Made by a program: the position numbers and the translations under genes. Shown here one piece after another: positions 1 through 9,160 of a DNA stretch of 64,000 nt. The stretch lies in the NCBI RefSeq assembly GCF_004358025.1, contig NZ_SMTL01000001.1, positions 1,240,001-1,304,000 of the forward strand, in the 5' to 3' direction. The stretch's first letter is position 1. Each line of letters opens with the position of its first letter. Below the pieces are notes generated by a model, which saw only the letters and a list, made by a program, of their open reading frames with translations, had not been told where the DNA came from and did no database searches. The stretch is from Rhizobium deserti (lineage in GTDB: Bacteria > Pseudomonadota > Alphaproteobacteria > Rhizobiales > Rhizobiaceae).

Positions 1-332
1 GGAATTCTCCCGCCAAAGATCGAGGCTGCCTGCTCGGCCAGCGCCAGGGTTTCCAGATTGCGGGCGATGATCACATCGGGCCTCCTCAGCCCGGCCAACT
101 TGCTCTTCAGCGTCATGCGCGCTGAAAACACCGCGCCAATCCTTTGCGCAAAGCGGCCGTCCGCCGTTTCGCCCAGCACCACGGTTGTGACGTCCTCGCC
201 GGACAGGAGATTGCTTCCGCGTTGGAAGCCCGCCACGGTGACGTCTGCGCCGCCCGCCTTCAGCGTCAGCACCCGCCGCCGGATGGCAGCGTCGGCCAGA
301 TCATGGGCCAGATAAAGAACATGCAGCGTCAA
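1..332 (-). CDS. exoL: Glycosyltransferase N-terminus, exoL-like (partial)
   Basis: Only the first about 110 codons lie in the window; the 3' end is cut off at base 1. The chosen start is a TTG at 332 because an AAAGGAG ribosome site sits about 8 bases upstream. The N-terminus (TLHVLYLAHDLADAAIRRR) and the following alternating hydrophobic and charged segments fit the first Rossmann-like domain of a GT4-type glycosyltransferase. The gene lies directly downstream of exoK on the same strand, which is where exoL lies relative to exoK and exoH in the S. meliloti succinoglycan cluster. ExoL adds a glucose to the growing lipid-linked octasaccharide. The family call is reasonable; the exoL name rests mainly on gene order. 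Confidence 0.6.
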   Translation of the reverse strand, partial: MTLHVLYLAHDLADAAIRRRVLTLKAGGADVTVAGFQRGSNLLSGEDVTTVVLGETADGRFAQRIGAVFSARMTLKSKLAGLRRPDVIIARNLETLALAEQAASIFGGRI

Positions 333-391
333 ATCGTCCAGCTCCTTTGGCTATTCGAGAGACCGTCGAGGCGGCAGACGCCTCTGCGGCC

Positions 392-1189
392 TTAATCGAT
401 GGTGCACAGAACGGATTGCGGGAATAGGCAGTCTTCGCCAAGCGCCGTGAAAGCGACGCGGTCGATCTGCATGCTGACCGGCCCCGTATAAGCAAAGGGC
501 CCCATCCAGTCCTTGAAAGTATCGCTGCCCCACAGGCTCAGGAATATCTTCTGGGCGTTCGATGGCAACTTGGCCTTGTCGGTCACTTCCTGGACCAGCT
601 TGCCGTTCAAGAAATAGCGGATCCGGTTTGGCTCCCAGATGAAGGCATAGTCGTTGAAGCTCTTGTCGGCACCCTCGGCAACGGGGGCAAGCTTTTCATT
701 GCCGCCCTTGCCATTGACATACTGGTTAACCTGAACTTGGCTGGTGTCCTTTCCGAGAACCTCGAAGTCTATCTCGTCCCAGGGCTTCTTGTCGGTCGGG
801 CCGATATAGCTGAAGAAGGCCGAGTTGAGGCCCGATCCAGGTGCGGTCTTCATGCGGACTTCATAGGTGCCGTAGCCGAACCGCGCCTTGGTCTGGATCT
901 CGCCGCACAGGTATTTCCGATCGGCGGCCTTGCCTTCGGCAAACGAAAGACGCAGTTCGCCACCCTCGACCTGCACCTGCTTCTTGGACCAGGTGCAGTT
1001 CTGGTGGCTGCCATTGTTCCAGCCGTCCGAGATATACCAGATCGACCGGTCGAGACTGTCGAAATTCTCGACGAAGGACTTGCCGGTAACACCTTCCTGG
1101 GCATGCAGCGGAGGCGCGACAAGAGACACCATCGCTACCACCAAGATCTGGTAGACCCGTCGGTTCTGTATCTCGCGTTCTTGGGCCAT
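392..1189 (-). CDS. exoK: Secreted endo-beta-glycanase, GH16 family, ExoK
   Basis: About 265 residues, close to the S. meliloti ExoK length. A hydrophobic signal peptide near the N-terminus ends around PPLHAQ. The GH16 catalytic motif DEIDFEVLG is intact; its two Glu flank the Asp (nucleophile and acid/base pair known for the family). ExoK cleaves nascent succinoglycan outside the cell to give lower-molecular-weight polymer. The ATG at 1189 is preferred over the upstream GTG at 1198 because AGAGGTG lies 6 bases before it. exoH ends 6 bases upstream, so translation is probably coupled and the two are co-transcribed. A gap of about 60 bases then leads to the exoL-like gene. Confidence 0.88.
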   Translation of the reverse strand: MAQEREIQNRRVYQILVVAMVSLVAPPLHAQEGVTGKSFVENFDSLDRSIWYISDGWNNGSHQNCTWSKKQVQVEGGELRLSFAEGKAADRKYLCGEIQTKARFGYGTYEVRMKTAPGSGLNSAFFSYIGPTDKKPWDEIDFEVLGKDTSQVQVNQYVNGKGGNEKLAPVAEGADKSFNDYAFIWEPNRIRYFLNGKLVQEVTDKAKLPSNAQKIFLSLWGSDTFKDWMGPFAYTGPVSMQIDRVAFTALGEDCLFPQSVLCTID

Positions 1190-1194
1190 CGATG

Positions 1195-2343
1195 TCACCT
1201 CTGCTGTTGCGTCAAAGCGCGTTTGTTAGGCTGGACAGATGCTGCGGGCGGATAGAATTTGGAAGCGGAAGAGGATTTCGCCGTGCGGCCACGGCTGCCC
1301 GTCAGCACTTCGTAGACGCTCGTCAGCCTTGTCGAAACCAACGCATTGGTGGCGGCCAGCACGACAAAGCTGATGACGATCGCAAGCAGGTAAAAGAGCG
1401 GGTAGAGCGCATCGCCAGCTACGCGGTTCCAGACCATCCACATCATCACCAGTAGCGGATAGTGAGCGCAGAAGATCCAGAAGCTGAGGCTGCCGGTGGC
1501 GGCCAATCGTTGCCCGAGGCGGCTGCGGATGACCAGAGCCGACATCAGCCAGAAACCGCCTGCGCCGATGATCGACAGTGCGTTGCGGGCCAGATCCAAA
1601 GCCCAGGGGAAGTTCGGGCCCGAAGCATAAAGCCCGATCGACAGCAGAAAGGCGGCGGCCAGCATGGCAAGCGTGCCGGCGACCGCGAAACGATCGAAGC
1701 GTTTCAGCTCCACTTGGTTGAGCGCGATAAAGATGCCGAAGGTGAAGCTGAAGAGGATCGACTTTTTAAGAACAATCCCGAGCGTAACATCCGGCAGCAC
1801 GGCGACGACGAAGAGCACGATCAGGGTCAGCACCGGCAGGCGGCGCACCAGGAAGGCAAGGATCGGTGACAGAATGATGCAGGCGATCAGGTCGCGCAGA
1901 AAGTAGAGCGGGATGTTGACCGGCAGTCCTTCCGTCGCAAAGGCATAGGTCAGAAACTCCCGAGCCGATGCATGCCACAGATCAGGAAAATAGCCGTTGC
2001 CGATCTCCACTTTCTGAAGGAGCAGAACGAAAGCCAGGAGGCCGCAGTTCCAGAGAAGAAATGGAAGGAGAACGGTTCTTGCCTTGGAGCGAAGTGTCTT
2101 GATGTAGTCGAACTTGTCCCAGCCGCGCTGGAACAGCAGATAGCCTGATATGGCACTGAGGCAGGGAACGCCGATGCGAAACAGGCTGTCCCCGAGAAAT
2201 ACCCGAAGCCAGTCGAACAGGCCGTTCAGACCGAGAAACGGACTGGTCGCCGGATCGCTCGGCACATGGACAAAAACAATGCCCGAGATCAGCAGAATTC
2301 GCATCAAATTGATACGGGAGGAAATGTTCTGATCAACAGTCAA
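1195..2343 (-). CDS. exoH: Membrane acyltransferase (acyltransferase 3 family), ExoH
   Basis: A multi-spanning membrane protein of about 382 residues with the acyltransferase-3 N-terminal signature: a first hydrophobic helix carrying a conserved His in GIVFVHV, then about ten hydrophobic segments. In S. meliloti ExoH transfers succinate to succinoglycan in the inner membrane; the position just upstream of exoK matches. The start is uncertain: TTG at 2343 has AAAGGGG 7 bases upstream, while GTG at 2352 overlaps that site. An acetyl rather than succinyl donor cannot be excluded from sequence alone. Confidence 0.82.
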   Translation of the reverse strand: MTVDQNISSRINLMRILLISGIVFVHVPSDPATSPFLGLNGLFDWLRVFLGDSLFRIGVPCLSAISGYLLFQRGWDKFDYIKTLRSKARTVLLPFLLWNCGLLAFVLLLQKVEIGNGYFPDLWHASAREFLTYAFATEGLPVNIPLYFLRDLIACIILSPILAFLVRRLPVLTLIVLFVVAVLPDVTLGIVLKKSILFSFTFGIFIALNQVELKRFDRFAVAGTLAMLAAAFLLSIGLYASGPNFPWALDLARNALSIIGAGGFWLMSALVIRSRLGQRLAATGSLSFWIFCAHYPLLVMMWMVWNRVAGDALYPLFYLLAIVISFVVLAATNALVSTRLTSVYEVLTGSRGRTAKSSSASKFYPPAASVQPNKRALTQQQR

Positions 2344-2352
2344 ACGAGTCAC

Positions 2353-2710
2353 CCCTTTGAGCAGTGCCTCCCGTCACCGCCGTTTTCATCAGAGCAGACT
2401 TGAGCCCGCAGTCGCCAAAAGGATCACGCGAAGTTTGGCGCAAAATGTGGCGACGCAGCAAAATTTCGTGAGCGAAAACTTGCAGTGGCACCATGATACC
2501 AGCTGGCCGAACCGGGTTTTATTTTCAACGAAGCTGATGGAAGCCGGTTTTCAGGGGTTGAGACACATGTTCTATGCTGCACTGCAGCAGAACGAATGGG
2601 CAATGAATTTTTCTGTTTGATGGCTCAGCTTCCCCCCTCTGATACCGCTTGAGGAGACGGCGGCAATCCAAATGTGGCGAGAGTTGGGCAGATCCGGGGC
2701 GGATTTAGGT
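2353..2710. other. Intergenic region between exoT and exoH
   Basis: About 358 bases without a convincing gene. This is the place where S. meliloti carries exoI, a nuclease-like gene. A plus-strand open frame at 2357-2620 (87 codons) has no recognisable motif or ribosome site, and I regard it as chance. The region should hold the exoH-exoK-exoL promoter; the minus strand near 2353-2365 carries GGGAGG and AAAGGG purine tracts that serve exoH translation. Confidence 0.5.
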
Positions 2711-4189
2711 TTACGATCCTTCGATCGCCGGAACGCCACGCCGACGCCGGACCATGCCCCAGAGTTTTCGAAGCAGGGCCCTTTCCGTCAACAGGAACAG
2801 AATGGCGTAAAGGACGGCGCCGACCGCGCCGCCGGCCAAAAGCTCGAGGTAAGGGTTCGTTAACCGTTCGGCAAAGACGTGCAGGAAGGCGCGCACGCCG
2901 ACGGCCATGACGAAGGAGGTGATCATCGAGCGGCTGCTGGTGAGCAGGCCCCACAGAAAAGGGATGTTGTCGACGCGGAAGACGGCCCAGGAATAACCGA
3001 CGAGCGTAATGGCATTGACGATGCACAATGCCGTCATCGCATCGACCAGAGTTCCGTAATAGGCGGCTCCACCGATTGCGGCCGTGGTTGCGATGGCGCG
3101 AAGCACCGCTGACCAGAACAGCACGCGGCTATGTCCGGTGCCCTTCAGATAGGGGATGAACGTGCTGCACGGGGTGATGATCGCCTTTGACAGCGCAAGC
3201 AGGCCGAGAACCGGCCAAGCATAGGCCCATTGCGGACCGAACAGCACGAGCATGGCCGGCTCGGCGATCGCCCAGAGGCCGAACATGGCCGGCGCCAGAA
3301 CCACCGTCATCACCTGGGTACTGAACATCAGCGCATCGGCGCGGCGCTTGCGGTCGTCGCCCATCAGGCTGAAGGCCGGAAACAGAACGCCCATGACGGC
3401 CGAAAGCACCACCTGGTTGGGAATGCTCGCAAACCGGTTTGCAGCCGAATAGGCGCCCGCATCGCTTAGGCCCAGCATGCGCGCAATAACCACCATCGGC
3501 GCCTGGAAAGTGACGAAATTGGCCATTTCGGAGCCCATCAGTCCCGAGGAATAGCGCAGCAAAGGGATGATCTTTGCCGGCCTGAGGACCAGCTTCGGCA
3601 TGTAGCGAGTGATGGCAAAGAGACCGACGAGCCGGATGAGCGCTGAGGAGAAAAGCTGGAAGACCAGCGCCCAGACGCCAAAGCCGAGAAAAGCCAGACC
3701 CAGCGCAAGAAGGGCCGCTGTGGCCTCAGAAACCGTGCTCAGGAGGGCATCTTTGCTGAAATTCATCTCGCGTGCCAACAGCGAATAGGCCACATCGGCG
3801 GTTAGCTGCAGCGGAATGAGAAGCGCCATGATGCGCAAGAGATCGGCACTATTCGGCGCGCCCATAAGGATTGCAAGCTCCGTCGCGCCGAAGAAAAGCA
3901 CCAGCGACATGGCACAGGCCATGGCAAGATTGGACCAGAAAACCGTGTGCACGGTATCCATGTCGCCCTCGCGCTCGACGATGAGCGCGGAGGTGAGCCC
4001 TGCCCCACCAATCATCGCCAGGAACTGGACGACAGTCAGCGCGACTGCTACCGATCCAAAATCTTCCGGCGTCAGCAGTCTTGCCAGAATAGGAACAGTG
4101 ACAAATTTCAGCCCGAATGTGGCAGTCTTTGATAACACGCTCCAGCCGACATTTGTCGTGATCGTTTTCACGCCTTGGGTTGGAGCCAT
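2711..4189 (-). CDS. exoT: Polysaccharide flippase, Wzx-like, ExoT
   Basis: 492 residues with 12 to 14 hydrophobic segments and the N-terminal pattern of the polysaccharide transporter (PST/Wzx) family: GWSVLSKTATFGLKF followed by LTPEDFG. ExoT is the succinoglycan translocase, flipping the undecaprenyl-linked octasaccharide across the inner membrane and favouring low-molecular-weight product; S. meliloti ExoT is about the same length. The ATG at 4189 has AGGA about 10 bases upstream. It diverges from exoW across 112 bases that must hold both promoters. Confidence 0.87.
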   Translation of the reverse strand: MAPTQGVKTITTNVGWSVLSKTATFGLKFVTVPILARLLTPEDFGSVAVALTVVQFLAMIGGAGLTSALIVEREGDMDTVHTVFWSNLAMACAMSLVLFFGATELAILMGAPNSADLLRIMALLIPLQLTADVAYSLLAREMNFSKDALLSTVSEATAALLALGLAFLGFGVWALVFQLFSSALIRLVGLFAITRYMPKLVLRPAKIIPLLRYSSGLMGSEMANFVTFQAPMVVIARMLGLSDAGAYSAANRFASIPNQVVLSAVMGVLFPAFSLMGDDRKRRADALMFSTQVMTVVLAPAMFGLWAIAEPAMLVLFGPQWAYAWPVLGLLALSKAIITPCSTFIPYLKGTGHSRVLFWSAVLRAIATTAAIGGAAYYGTLVDAMTALCIVNAITLVGYSWAVFRVDNIPFLWGLLTSSRSMITSFVMAVGVRAFLHVFAERLTNPYLELLAGGAVGAVLYAILFLLTERALLRKLWGMVRRRRGVPAIEGS

Positions 4190-4301
4190 AAATCTGATCC
4201 TGTAATGGAGTTATTGAAATCAAGGCAGCCAACTGCCGCTACACCCGAAGCCTGACACATGTCAGCGGTATGCAATTCTTCGAAAAAGCAGGGGCGAAAA
4301 C

Positions 4302-5306
4302 ATGGCGACGTTCACGGTTGTTATCCCATTTTTCCAAAAAGAGCCCGGCATCTTGCGCCGGGCGCTGAAATCGATTTTTGAGCAGACCTATCAAGACTTC
4401 AATATCATTATCGTCGACGACGAGTCACCTCTGCCGGCAGCAACAGAGTTTGAAACCATCGATCCGGCCTGGCAATCACGCATCACCGTTATCCGCCAAC
4501 CGAACGGCGGACCAGGAGGCGCCCGCAATACCGGCCTCGACAATGTCCCGGCTGATACACGTTTTGTGGCGCTGCTCGATTCGGACGATACCTGGCTTCC
4601 CGATCATCTGAAGAACGCTTTCGACAGCATGAGCCGCTTCGATGCGGAATGCTATTGGGCTTCCATGCAGGCGAGCGAGGAATTCTATTATCATTTCGGG
4701 ATGGCACAACTGGAAGGCGGGGTGCGCCTGTCGGAACATCCGCTTGTCATCGAAATGCCCGACCTTGCAAGCGTCATGCTGAAGAACTGGAGCTTCCTGC
4801 ACCTCACCTGCATGGTCATCGCCCGTCCCGTCTTCGAGACGGTGCGGTTCGACCCGGCCCTGCGGCTAGCGGCCGAAGACGTGCTGTTCTTCTGTGACTG
4901 CATCCTCAAATCGAAACGGACTGTGCTCTGCGACGAGGCGGGTGCGGCGCGCGGCATGGGCATCAACATCTTCCACAGCATCGACAACCGCTCTCCGCAA
5001 TTCCTGCGCCAGCAGTTCAACACCTGGGTGGCGCTCGATACGCTCGAACAGCGGTTCCGCAGTCGCCCGGACGACGTCGCATCCATCGCCTCCTACAAGA
5101 ACACCGCCCGCCGCCAGGCATTATGGAGCCAGGCAGGAAGAGTGAGACGTCGCGAAAGCCCTGATTTCGGCCTTTTGGCGCGGTGGGTCATGCGCGATCC
5201 GGCACTGCTGCGGGCTGCGCTGCAGCTCGGCACCAGCAAGTTCGGCTCCGGCAAATCTGGTGCTGACACATCTGGTGATGGAAAATCCGGCCACAGCGTG
5301 ACCTGA
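4302..5306 (+). CDS. exoW: Glycosyltransferase family 2, ExoW
   Basis: 334 residues. The GT2 fold is clear: an N-terminal ATFTVVIPFFQKE strand, VDDESP for nucleotide-sugar binding, and LLDSDDTWLPDHL as the DxD-type metal site. ExoW adds a beta-1,3 glucose late in octasaccharide assembly on the cytoplasmic face. A GGGG purine tract precedes the ATG. The last about 25 residues are a low-complexity Gly/Ser/Lys/Asp tail with a repeated GSGKSG-like unit, absent from the catalytic core and making the protein slightly longer than S. meliloti ExoW. exoV follows after 46 bases on the same strand. Confidence 0.85.
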   Translation: MATFTVVIPFFQKEPGILRRALKSIFEQTYQDFNIIIVDDESPLPAATEFETIDPAWQSRITVIRQPNGGPGGARNTGLDNVPADTRFVALLDSDDTWLPDHLKNAFDSMSRFDAECYWASMQASEEFYYHFGMAQLEGGVRLSEHPLVIEMPDLASVMLKNWSFLHLTCMVIARPVFETVRFDPALRLAAEDVLFFCDCILKSKRTVLCDEAGAARGMGINIFHSIDNRSPQFLRQQFNTWVALDTLEQRFRSRPDDVASIASYKNTARRQALWSQAGRVRRRESPDFGLLARWVMRDPALLRAALQLGTSKFGSGKSGADTSGDGKSGHSVT

Positions 5307-5352
5307 GACATTCACGGCATTTCCACCCTTTCAACTCCCCATGGAGGCCCGC

Positions 5353-6294
5353 ATGAAGCCCTATTACTGGGAATCCCATCACGGCAATTTCGGCGACGAT
5401 CTCAATCTCTGGCTTTGGGACTTTCTTCTCCCCGGTTTTCGGGACGTGCATCCGGACGTCCTGCTCGTCGGCGTCGGCACGGTACTGAACCCAGTCCTGC
5501 TGCCTGCGGACCAGAAGAAGCTGGTGATCGGCAGCGGCTATGGCTACGGCTCTCCCCCCGACATCACCAAGCCCGACTGGGACGTGCGTTGCGTGCGCGG
5601 TCCCTTGACAGCGGAAAAGCTCGGCCTGCCTCGCGATAAGGCGGCGACCGATCCTGCCGTCTTGATCGCCGACATGCCCGAGTTCAAGGGACTGCCGAAG
5701 ATCCACAAGAAGACCTTCATTCCTCACTGGGAATCGGCCGAGTTCGGGATGTGGGCTTCGGTCTGCGAGCCTGCCGGGCTGACCTATCTCGATCCACGCG
5801 GGGAAGCCAAGGCGGTGATCCGCCATATCGCTCAGTCTGAACTGATCGTTGCCGAATCCATGCACGGCGCCATACTCGCCGATGCCTTCCGCGTGCCATG
5901 GATTGCCGTCAGCACCTCACGGGCCATCAACAACTTCAAGTGGAACGACTGGGCCGCTTCGGTCGGGGCGACCTACACGCCGCGTTACGTGCCCGTCTCG
6001 ACCCGCGCCGAAGCGGTGGCCAAGAAGGCCCGCTTTTGGGGCTTCAGCTTCGAGGGGCAGCACGGGGGCGGCTCAAGCGCGCCGGCGAGCGAAGCCGGCG
6101 ATACGATGACCCGCAAGGCGCCGCCGCAGGCAGGACTGCGCGGAATGGCCAAACAGGTTCTGGCCGCTCCATCGATACTCGCCCTCTGGCAGGCCAGCCG
6201 CGCGGAGCCGCAGCTGAGCCCGCAAGGCAAGCTGGAAGAAAGCAAGCAGCGGTTCCGGGCCGTGTTGGACGAAGTCCGCCGCGACTATTTCTGA
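5353..6294 (+). CDS. exoV: Polysaccharide pyruvyl transferase, ExoV
   Basis: About 313 residues. The start ATG at 5353 is chosen over the ATG at 5341 because GGAGG lies 6 bases before it. The N-terminal YYWESHHGNFGDDLN segment and the internal GSGYGYG and CVRGP motifs are typical of the polysaccharide pyruvyl transferase family. ExoV puts the 4,6-ketal pyruvate on the terminal glucose, a step needed for polymerisation in S. meliloti. The 3' end overlaps the convergent exoU by 10 bases. Confidence 0.87.
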   Translation: MKPYYWESHHGNFGDDLNLWLWDFLLPGFRDVHPDVLLVGVGTVLNPVLLPADQKKLVIGSGYGYGSPPDITKPDWDVRCVRGPLTAEKLGLPRDKAATDPAVLIADMPEFKGLPKIHKKTFIPHWESAEFGMWASVCEPAGLTYLDPRGEAKAVIRHIAQSELIVAESMHGAILADAFRVPWIAVSTSRAINNFKWNDWAASVGATYTPRYVPVSTRAEAVAKKARFWGFSFEGQHGGGSSAPASEAGDTMTRKAPPQAGLRGMAKQVLAAPSILALWQASRAEPQLSPQGKLEESKQRFRAVLDEVRRDYF

Positions 6295-7286
6295 CCGGCC
6301 GGTTCACCCGGAAGCAGATAGCGCATGGTTGGCGGGGCTGCCGCCGGAGCGGGTTTCTGCCGGGCAGCCTCGAGCTTGTCATGGAAAATTGCCTTAGAGA
6401 CGGCGGCAAGGTAGCGCGGTTTCGTCAGCAGATAGCGCAGTGCGGCCAAGCTGCCGGACTGCGCCTTTATGTCCAGAAACGCCCGGTGCTCGTAGCGCTC
6501 GCGAATATGATCGCGGTGCCTCGTGATAATCGACCGGGTCGGTTCCGGAAGCTGCGGGTCCGCCAGAATGGCATCATCGGCTTCGTAAAGCGACCGCAGG
6601 TCGTTCGTGCGATGCCTGCTGCTGAGCGAATCATGACGCACCACGGCGCCATAGCCGCAATGCTCGATCACCTTGTAGCGAGCCCCTTTGGCCAAAGCCC
6701 TGACATAGAGATCATAATCTTCGCCAAGGCGTAAGCCTTCGTCATAGCGGATAATGTGAGTATCCAGGAAGGCGCGCCGCATGACCGGCTTCAGGAAGCC
6801 GATCTCCCCCCGCGGCTTGCCGCGCTGCGAAATATTGCCTTCCACGAACTCGACCAGCGATATGCTGCGGGCGCGGGCCTCGAAACGTTCCGGCTGAAGT
6901 GCCGAAGCAGGGTCATAGATGAAGGCGATGTTATCGGCCAGCATGTCCCAATCGCTTTCGGCCAGCATCGGCTCGAACCGTCCGGGAAAGAAGAAGTCGT
7001 CGGCGTCGAGTATGGCGATGAGCGGCGCCTGCGAAGCGGCTATGGCTGCATTCCGGGCCGCCGAGGGTCCCTGGTTGTGCGGAAAGGAAATCACCTTGAG
7101 CCGGTCGGTCCCGTCATCCGCCTGCCCTGCGGCATGCGCGGTACCGTCGGTTGAGCCGTCATCAACGACCACGACCTCACTGACGAGGCTTTCGACCAAA
7201 GCTGAGCGGATGGCTTTACCGATTGTATCTGCAGCGTTTTTTGCTGCAATGATAACGCAAATGGTTTGAACAGCAGCTTCGGCCAT
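6285..7286 (-). CDS. exoU: Glycosyltransferase family 2, ExoU
   Basis: About 333 residues with the GT2 start QTICVIIAAKNAADTIGKA, the VVVDDGSTDGT nucleotide site and AILDADDFF as the metal-binding motif. ExoU adds the last glucose of the side chain, just before pyruvylation by ExoV. Two starts compete: ATG 7286 has GGAG 6 bases upstream, while ATG 7298 has AGGTG. Gene order exoT-exoW-exoV-exoU is that of S. meliloti. The stop codon lies inside the 3' end of exoV on the other strand. Confidence 0.85.
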   Translation of the reverse strand: MAEAAVQTICVIIAAKNAADTIGKAIRSALVESLVSEVVVVDDGSTDGTAHAAGQADDGTDRLKVISFPHNQGPSAARNAAIAASQAPLIAILDADDFFFPGRFEPMLAESDWDMLADNIAFIYDPASALQPERFEARARSISLVEFVEGNISQRGKPRGEIGFLKPVMRRAFLDTHIIRYDEGLRLGEDYDLYVRALAKGARYKVIEHCGYGAVVRHDSLSSRHRTNDLRSLYEADDAILADPQLPEPTRSIITRHRDHIRERYEHRAFLDIKAQSGSLAALRYLLTKPRYLAAVSKAIFHDKLEAARQKPAPAAAPPTMRYLLPGEPAGQK

Positions 7287-7370
7287 CGGGTTCTCCATCG
7301 TTCACCTGTTCAAGATTATGAACGCAGGAACATGGCCCTCATGTGAAGCCGAGTCAAAAGATTGCTGGCC

Positions 7371-7661
7371 TCAGGCGTCGCGAGCGGGAAAATTGGTGGC
7401 CGTCGTTCCGTGCAGCTCGGCGCCCTTGCTCTGGCCCGGGTTCATCCGCAGCAGCAAGTCAGACGGTGTATTCCGTTGCGTTTGAAGCTTTTCCCGATGC
7501 ACGAGATAAACAACACCGATGAAATAACCGGTCTGGATGATCACCGCACAGATCAGCGTCTGTATAAGCGCGGACAGCAGCGACCCGCTCATCGAATACG
7601 TAGACACAGCGAATACAATGAGAACTGCTAGCATGCTGACGAAAACGCGCGGCGCGTACAT
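7371..7661 (-). CDS. exoX: Exopolysaccharide synthesis inhibitor, ExoX/Psi type
   Basis: 96 residues with two hydrophobic helices (VFVSMLAVLIVFAV and an LIQTLICAVII-containing segment) and a polar C-terminus, the size and shape of ExoX, the small inner-membrane protein that lowers succinoglycan output by antagonising ExoY. A frame stays open upstream to 7955, but the ATG at 7661 has a strong GGGAGGAAGATC ribosome site, so the longer reading is rejected. It is divergent from exoY across about 725 bases, as in S. meliloti. Confidence 0.8.
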   Translation of the reverse strand: MYAPRVFVSMLAVLIVFAVSTYSMSGSLLSALIQTLICAVIIQTGYFIGVVYLVHREKLQTQRNTPSDLLLRMNPGQSKGAELHGTTATNFPARDA

Positions 7662-8387
7662 GATCTTCCTCCCGAACACCTTTAGCTTGTTCAGTGCGTG
7701 ATTGATGGGCTCCTCTCCCACCAACACTATATGAGCCGGAAGGAAAGTATGCAAGTTCTCCGTGTTTACCCGGCTCATGGTGAAACAATCGTAAGGGTTT
7801 TCCGGTTCCGGCGGGAAAATCAGGAACAGGCTAAACCCCTCCTTACGAGAATACCGCAAAAGCTTAGCATGGTTCTGCCACATTTCAGCCACGAAATCGC
7901 AAGAACGGCTCTGCCAAGGCAGATTCGGAGGGGCGCCGCCGAGAAAATCGATCAACTTTTATTACAAAGATGACCCACCGGCTTTTAGCGCTTGTGCAGT
8001 GCAACATTGTATTGCGACGCAACAGACGCAGGGCTTTGGTCTTAGCCAGAAGATACTTTGGTCGGTCGCAGCAAGAAGCCGTGCCAAGCTTAGCTCCAGA
8101 CCAAGCCCCGAAAGCGGCCACTTCAACAGCCGTGTTAAGGTTTAATATTAGGCTATAGAGGAACTCTACCGGGCCGGGACAGTATTCGCAGCTGCTCATA
8201 CTAATCGATTCGCACCCTCTCGACCCGGACTCTTAGCCGCAGCCTCAACCCTGGACGGCACCAAGCTACCTCATCCAAAAAAAATGGCTGGCATCAAACT
8301 ACGAACACAGACTTATTGTCAGATTAGTGGGAAATGACGCGCCTCAAGGGGCACCGACTATCGCAAAACCTAAATGGAGCTTTCTCT
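7662..8387. other. Long exoX-exoY regulatory region
   Basis: About 725 bases between divergent exoX and exoY with no convincing gene. It is locally AT-richer than its neighbours, especially 8130-8320, which fits a regulatory region. In S. meliloti this interval carries the exoX and exoY promoters and is a target of several regulators. I could not assign a specific operator. Short open frames on both strands lack ribosome sites and recognisable motifs. Confidence 0.55.
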
Positions 8388-9065
8388 ATGAAGTCAGCGA
8401 CACGTTCGGCAGGTTCGCCGTTTGGAAACTTGGACCAGGCCATGACACTGCCAATCGGCGGATTGGCCAAACGCAGCTTCGACATCACTGCCGCAGTTTG
8501 CGCCCTGATCCTCTTCAGCCCTATTTTTCTGATGATCATGGCGCTGGTGAAATATTCCGACAACGGGCCGGCCTTCTATGGGCATACCCGCATCGGCCAT
8601 AATGGCCGCACCTTCAAGTGCCTGAAGTTCCGCACCATGGCTGTCGATGGCGACATGCTTCTGCGCAACTACCTGAGGGACAATCCGGAGGCGGCCGAAG
8701 AATGGCGGTTGACCCGGAAGCTCAAGTCCGATCCGCGTGTCACTGCGATCGGAACTGTGCTGCGCAAGCTCAGCCTGGACGAACTCCCGCAGCTGATCAA
8801 CATCCTGCGCGGCGAAATGAGCGTGGTTGGACCACGCCCGGTGGTCGACGACGAGCTGAAAGTCTACGACAGCTTCGCCGTATACTACCTGCGCACCCGT
8901 CCGGGCTTGACCGGCCTCTGGCAGATCAGCGGCCGCAACGATGTGTCCTATGAGACGCGCATTGCCTTCGATACCCAGTATGTTCAGAACTGGTCGCTCG
9001 TTCAGGATATTGCTATTATTCTCAAGACAATACCTGCCGTCTGCCTCGCTCGCGGCAGCTACTAA
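8388..9065 (+). CDS. exoY: Undecaprenyl-phosphate galactosyl-1-phosphate transferase, ExoY
   Basis: 225 residues. The start MKSATRSAGSPFGN matches the known ExoY N-terminus and has GGAG about 10 bases upstream; an in-frame codon at 8334 would add 18 unlikely residues. The bacterial sugar-transferase family features are complete: one N-terminal membrane helix, KCLKFRTM, KLSLDELPQLINILRGEMS, VGPRP and RPGLTGLWQISGR. With ExoF it starts succinoglycan assembly by moving galactose-1-phosphate to the lipid carrier at the inner membrane. It heads the exoY-exoF-exoQ-exoZ run. Confidence 0.93.
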   Translation: MKSATRSAGSPFGNLDQAMTLPIGGLAKRSFDITAAVCALILFSPIFLMIMALVKYSDNGPAFYGHTRIGHNGRTFKCLKFRTMAVDGDMLLRNYLRDNPEAAEEWRLTRKLKSDPRVTAIGTVLRKLSLDELPQLINILRGEMSVVGPRPVVDDELKVYDSFAVYYLRTRPGLTGLWQISGRNDVSYETRIAFDTQYVQNWSLVQDIAIILKTIPAVCLARGSY

Positions 9066-9160
9066 CTCATTGTCTTGGCCGTCTTCGGCCCTCTCAACAT
9101 CATAAGCATCGACAAGGCGCGCGCCTCACAACCGCGCCTTCAGCGATTGAGGACATATCT

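Noticed and set aside
2357..2620. 87-codon frame in the exoT-exoH gap
   Set aside because: No ribosome site, no hydrophobic or conserved pattern, and codon use unlike the neighbours.
7662..7955. N-terminal extension of ExoX to 194 residues
   Set aside because: A strong ribosome site at the inner ATG (7661) and the known ExoX length point to the short form.
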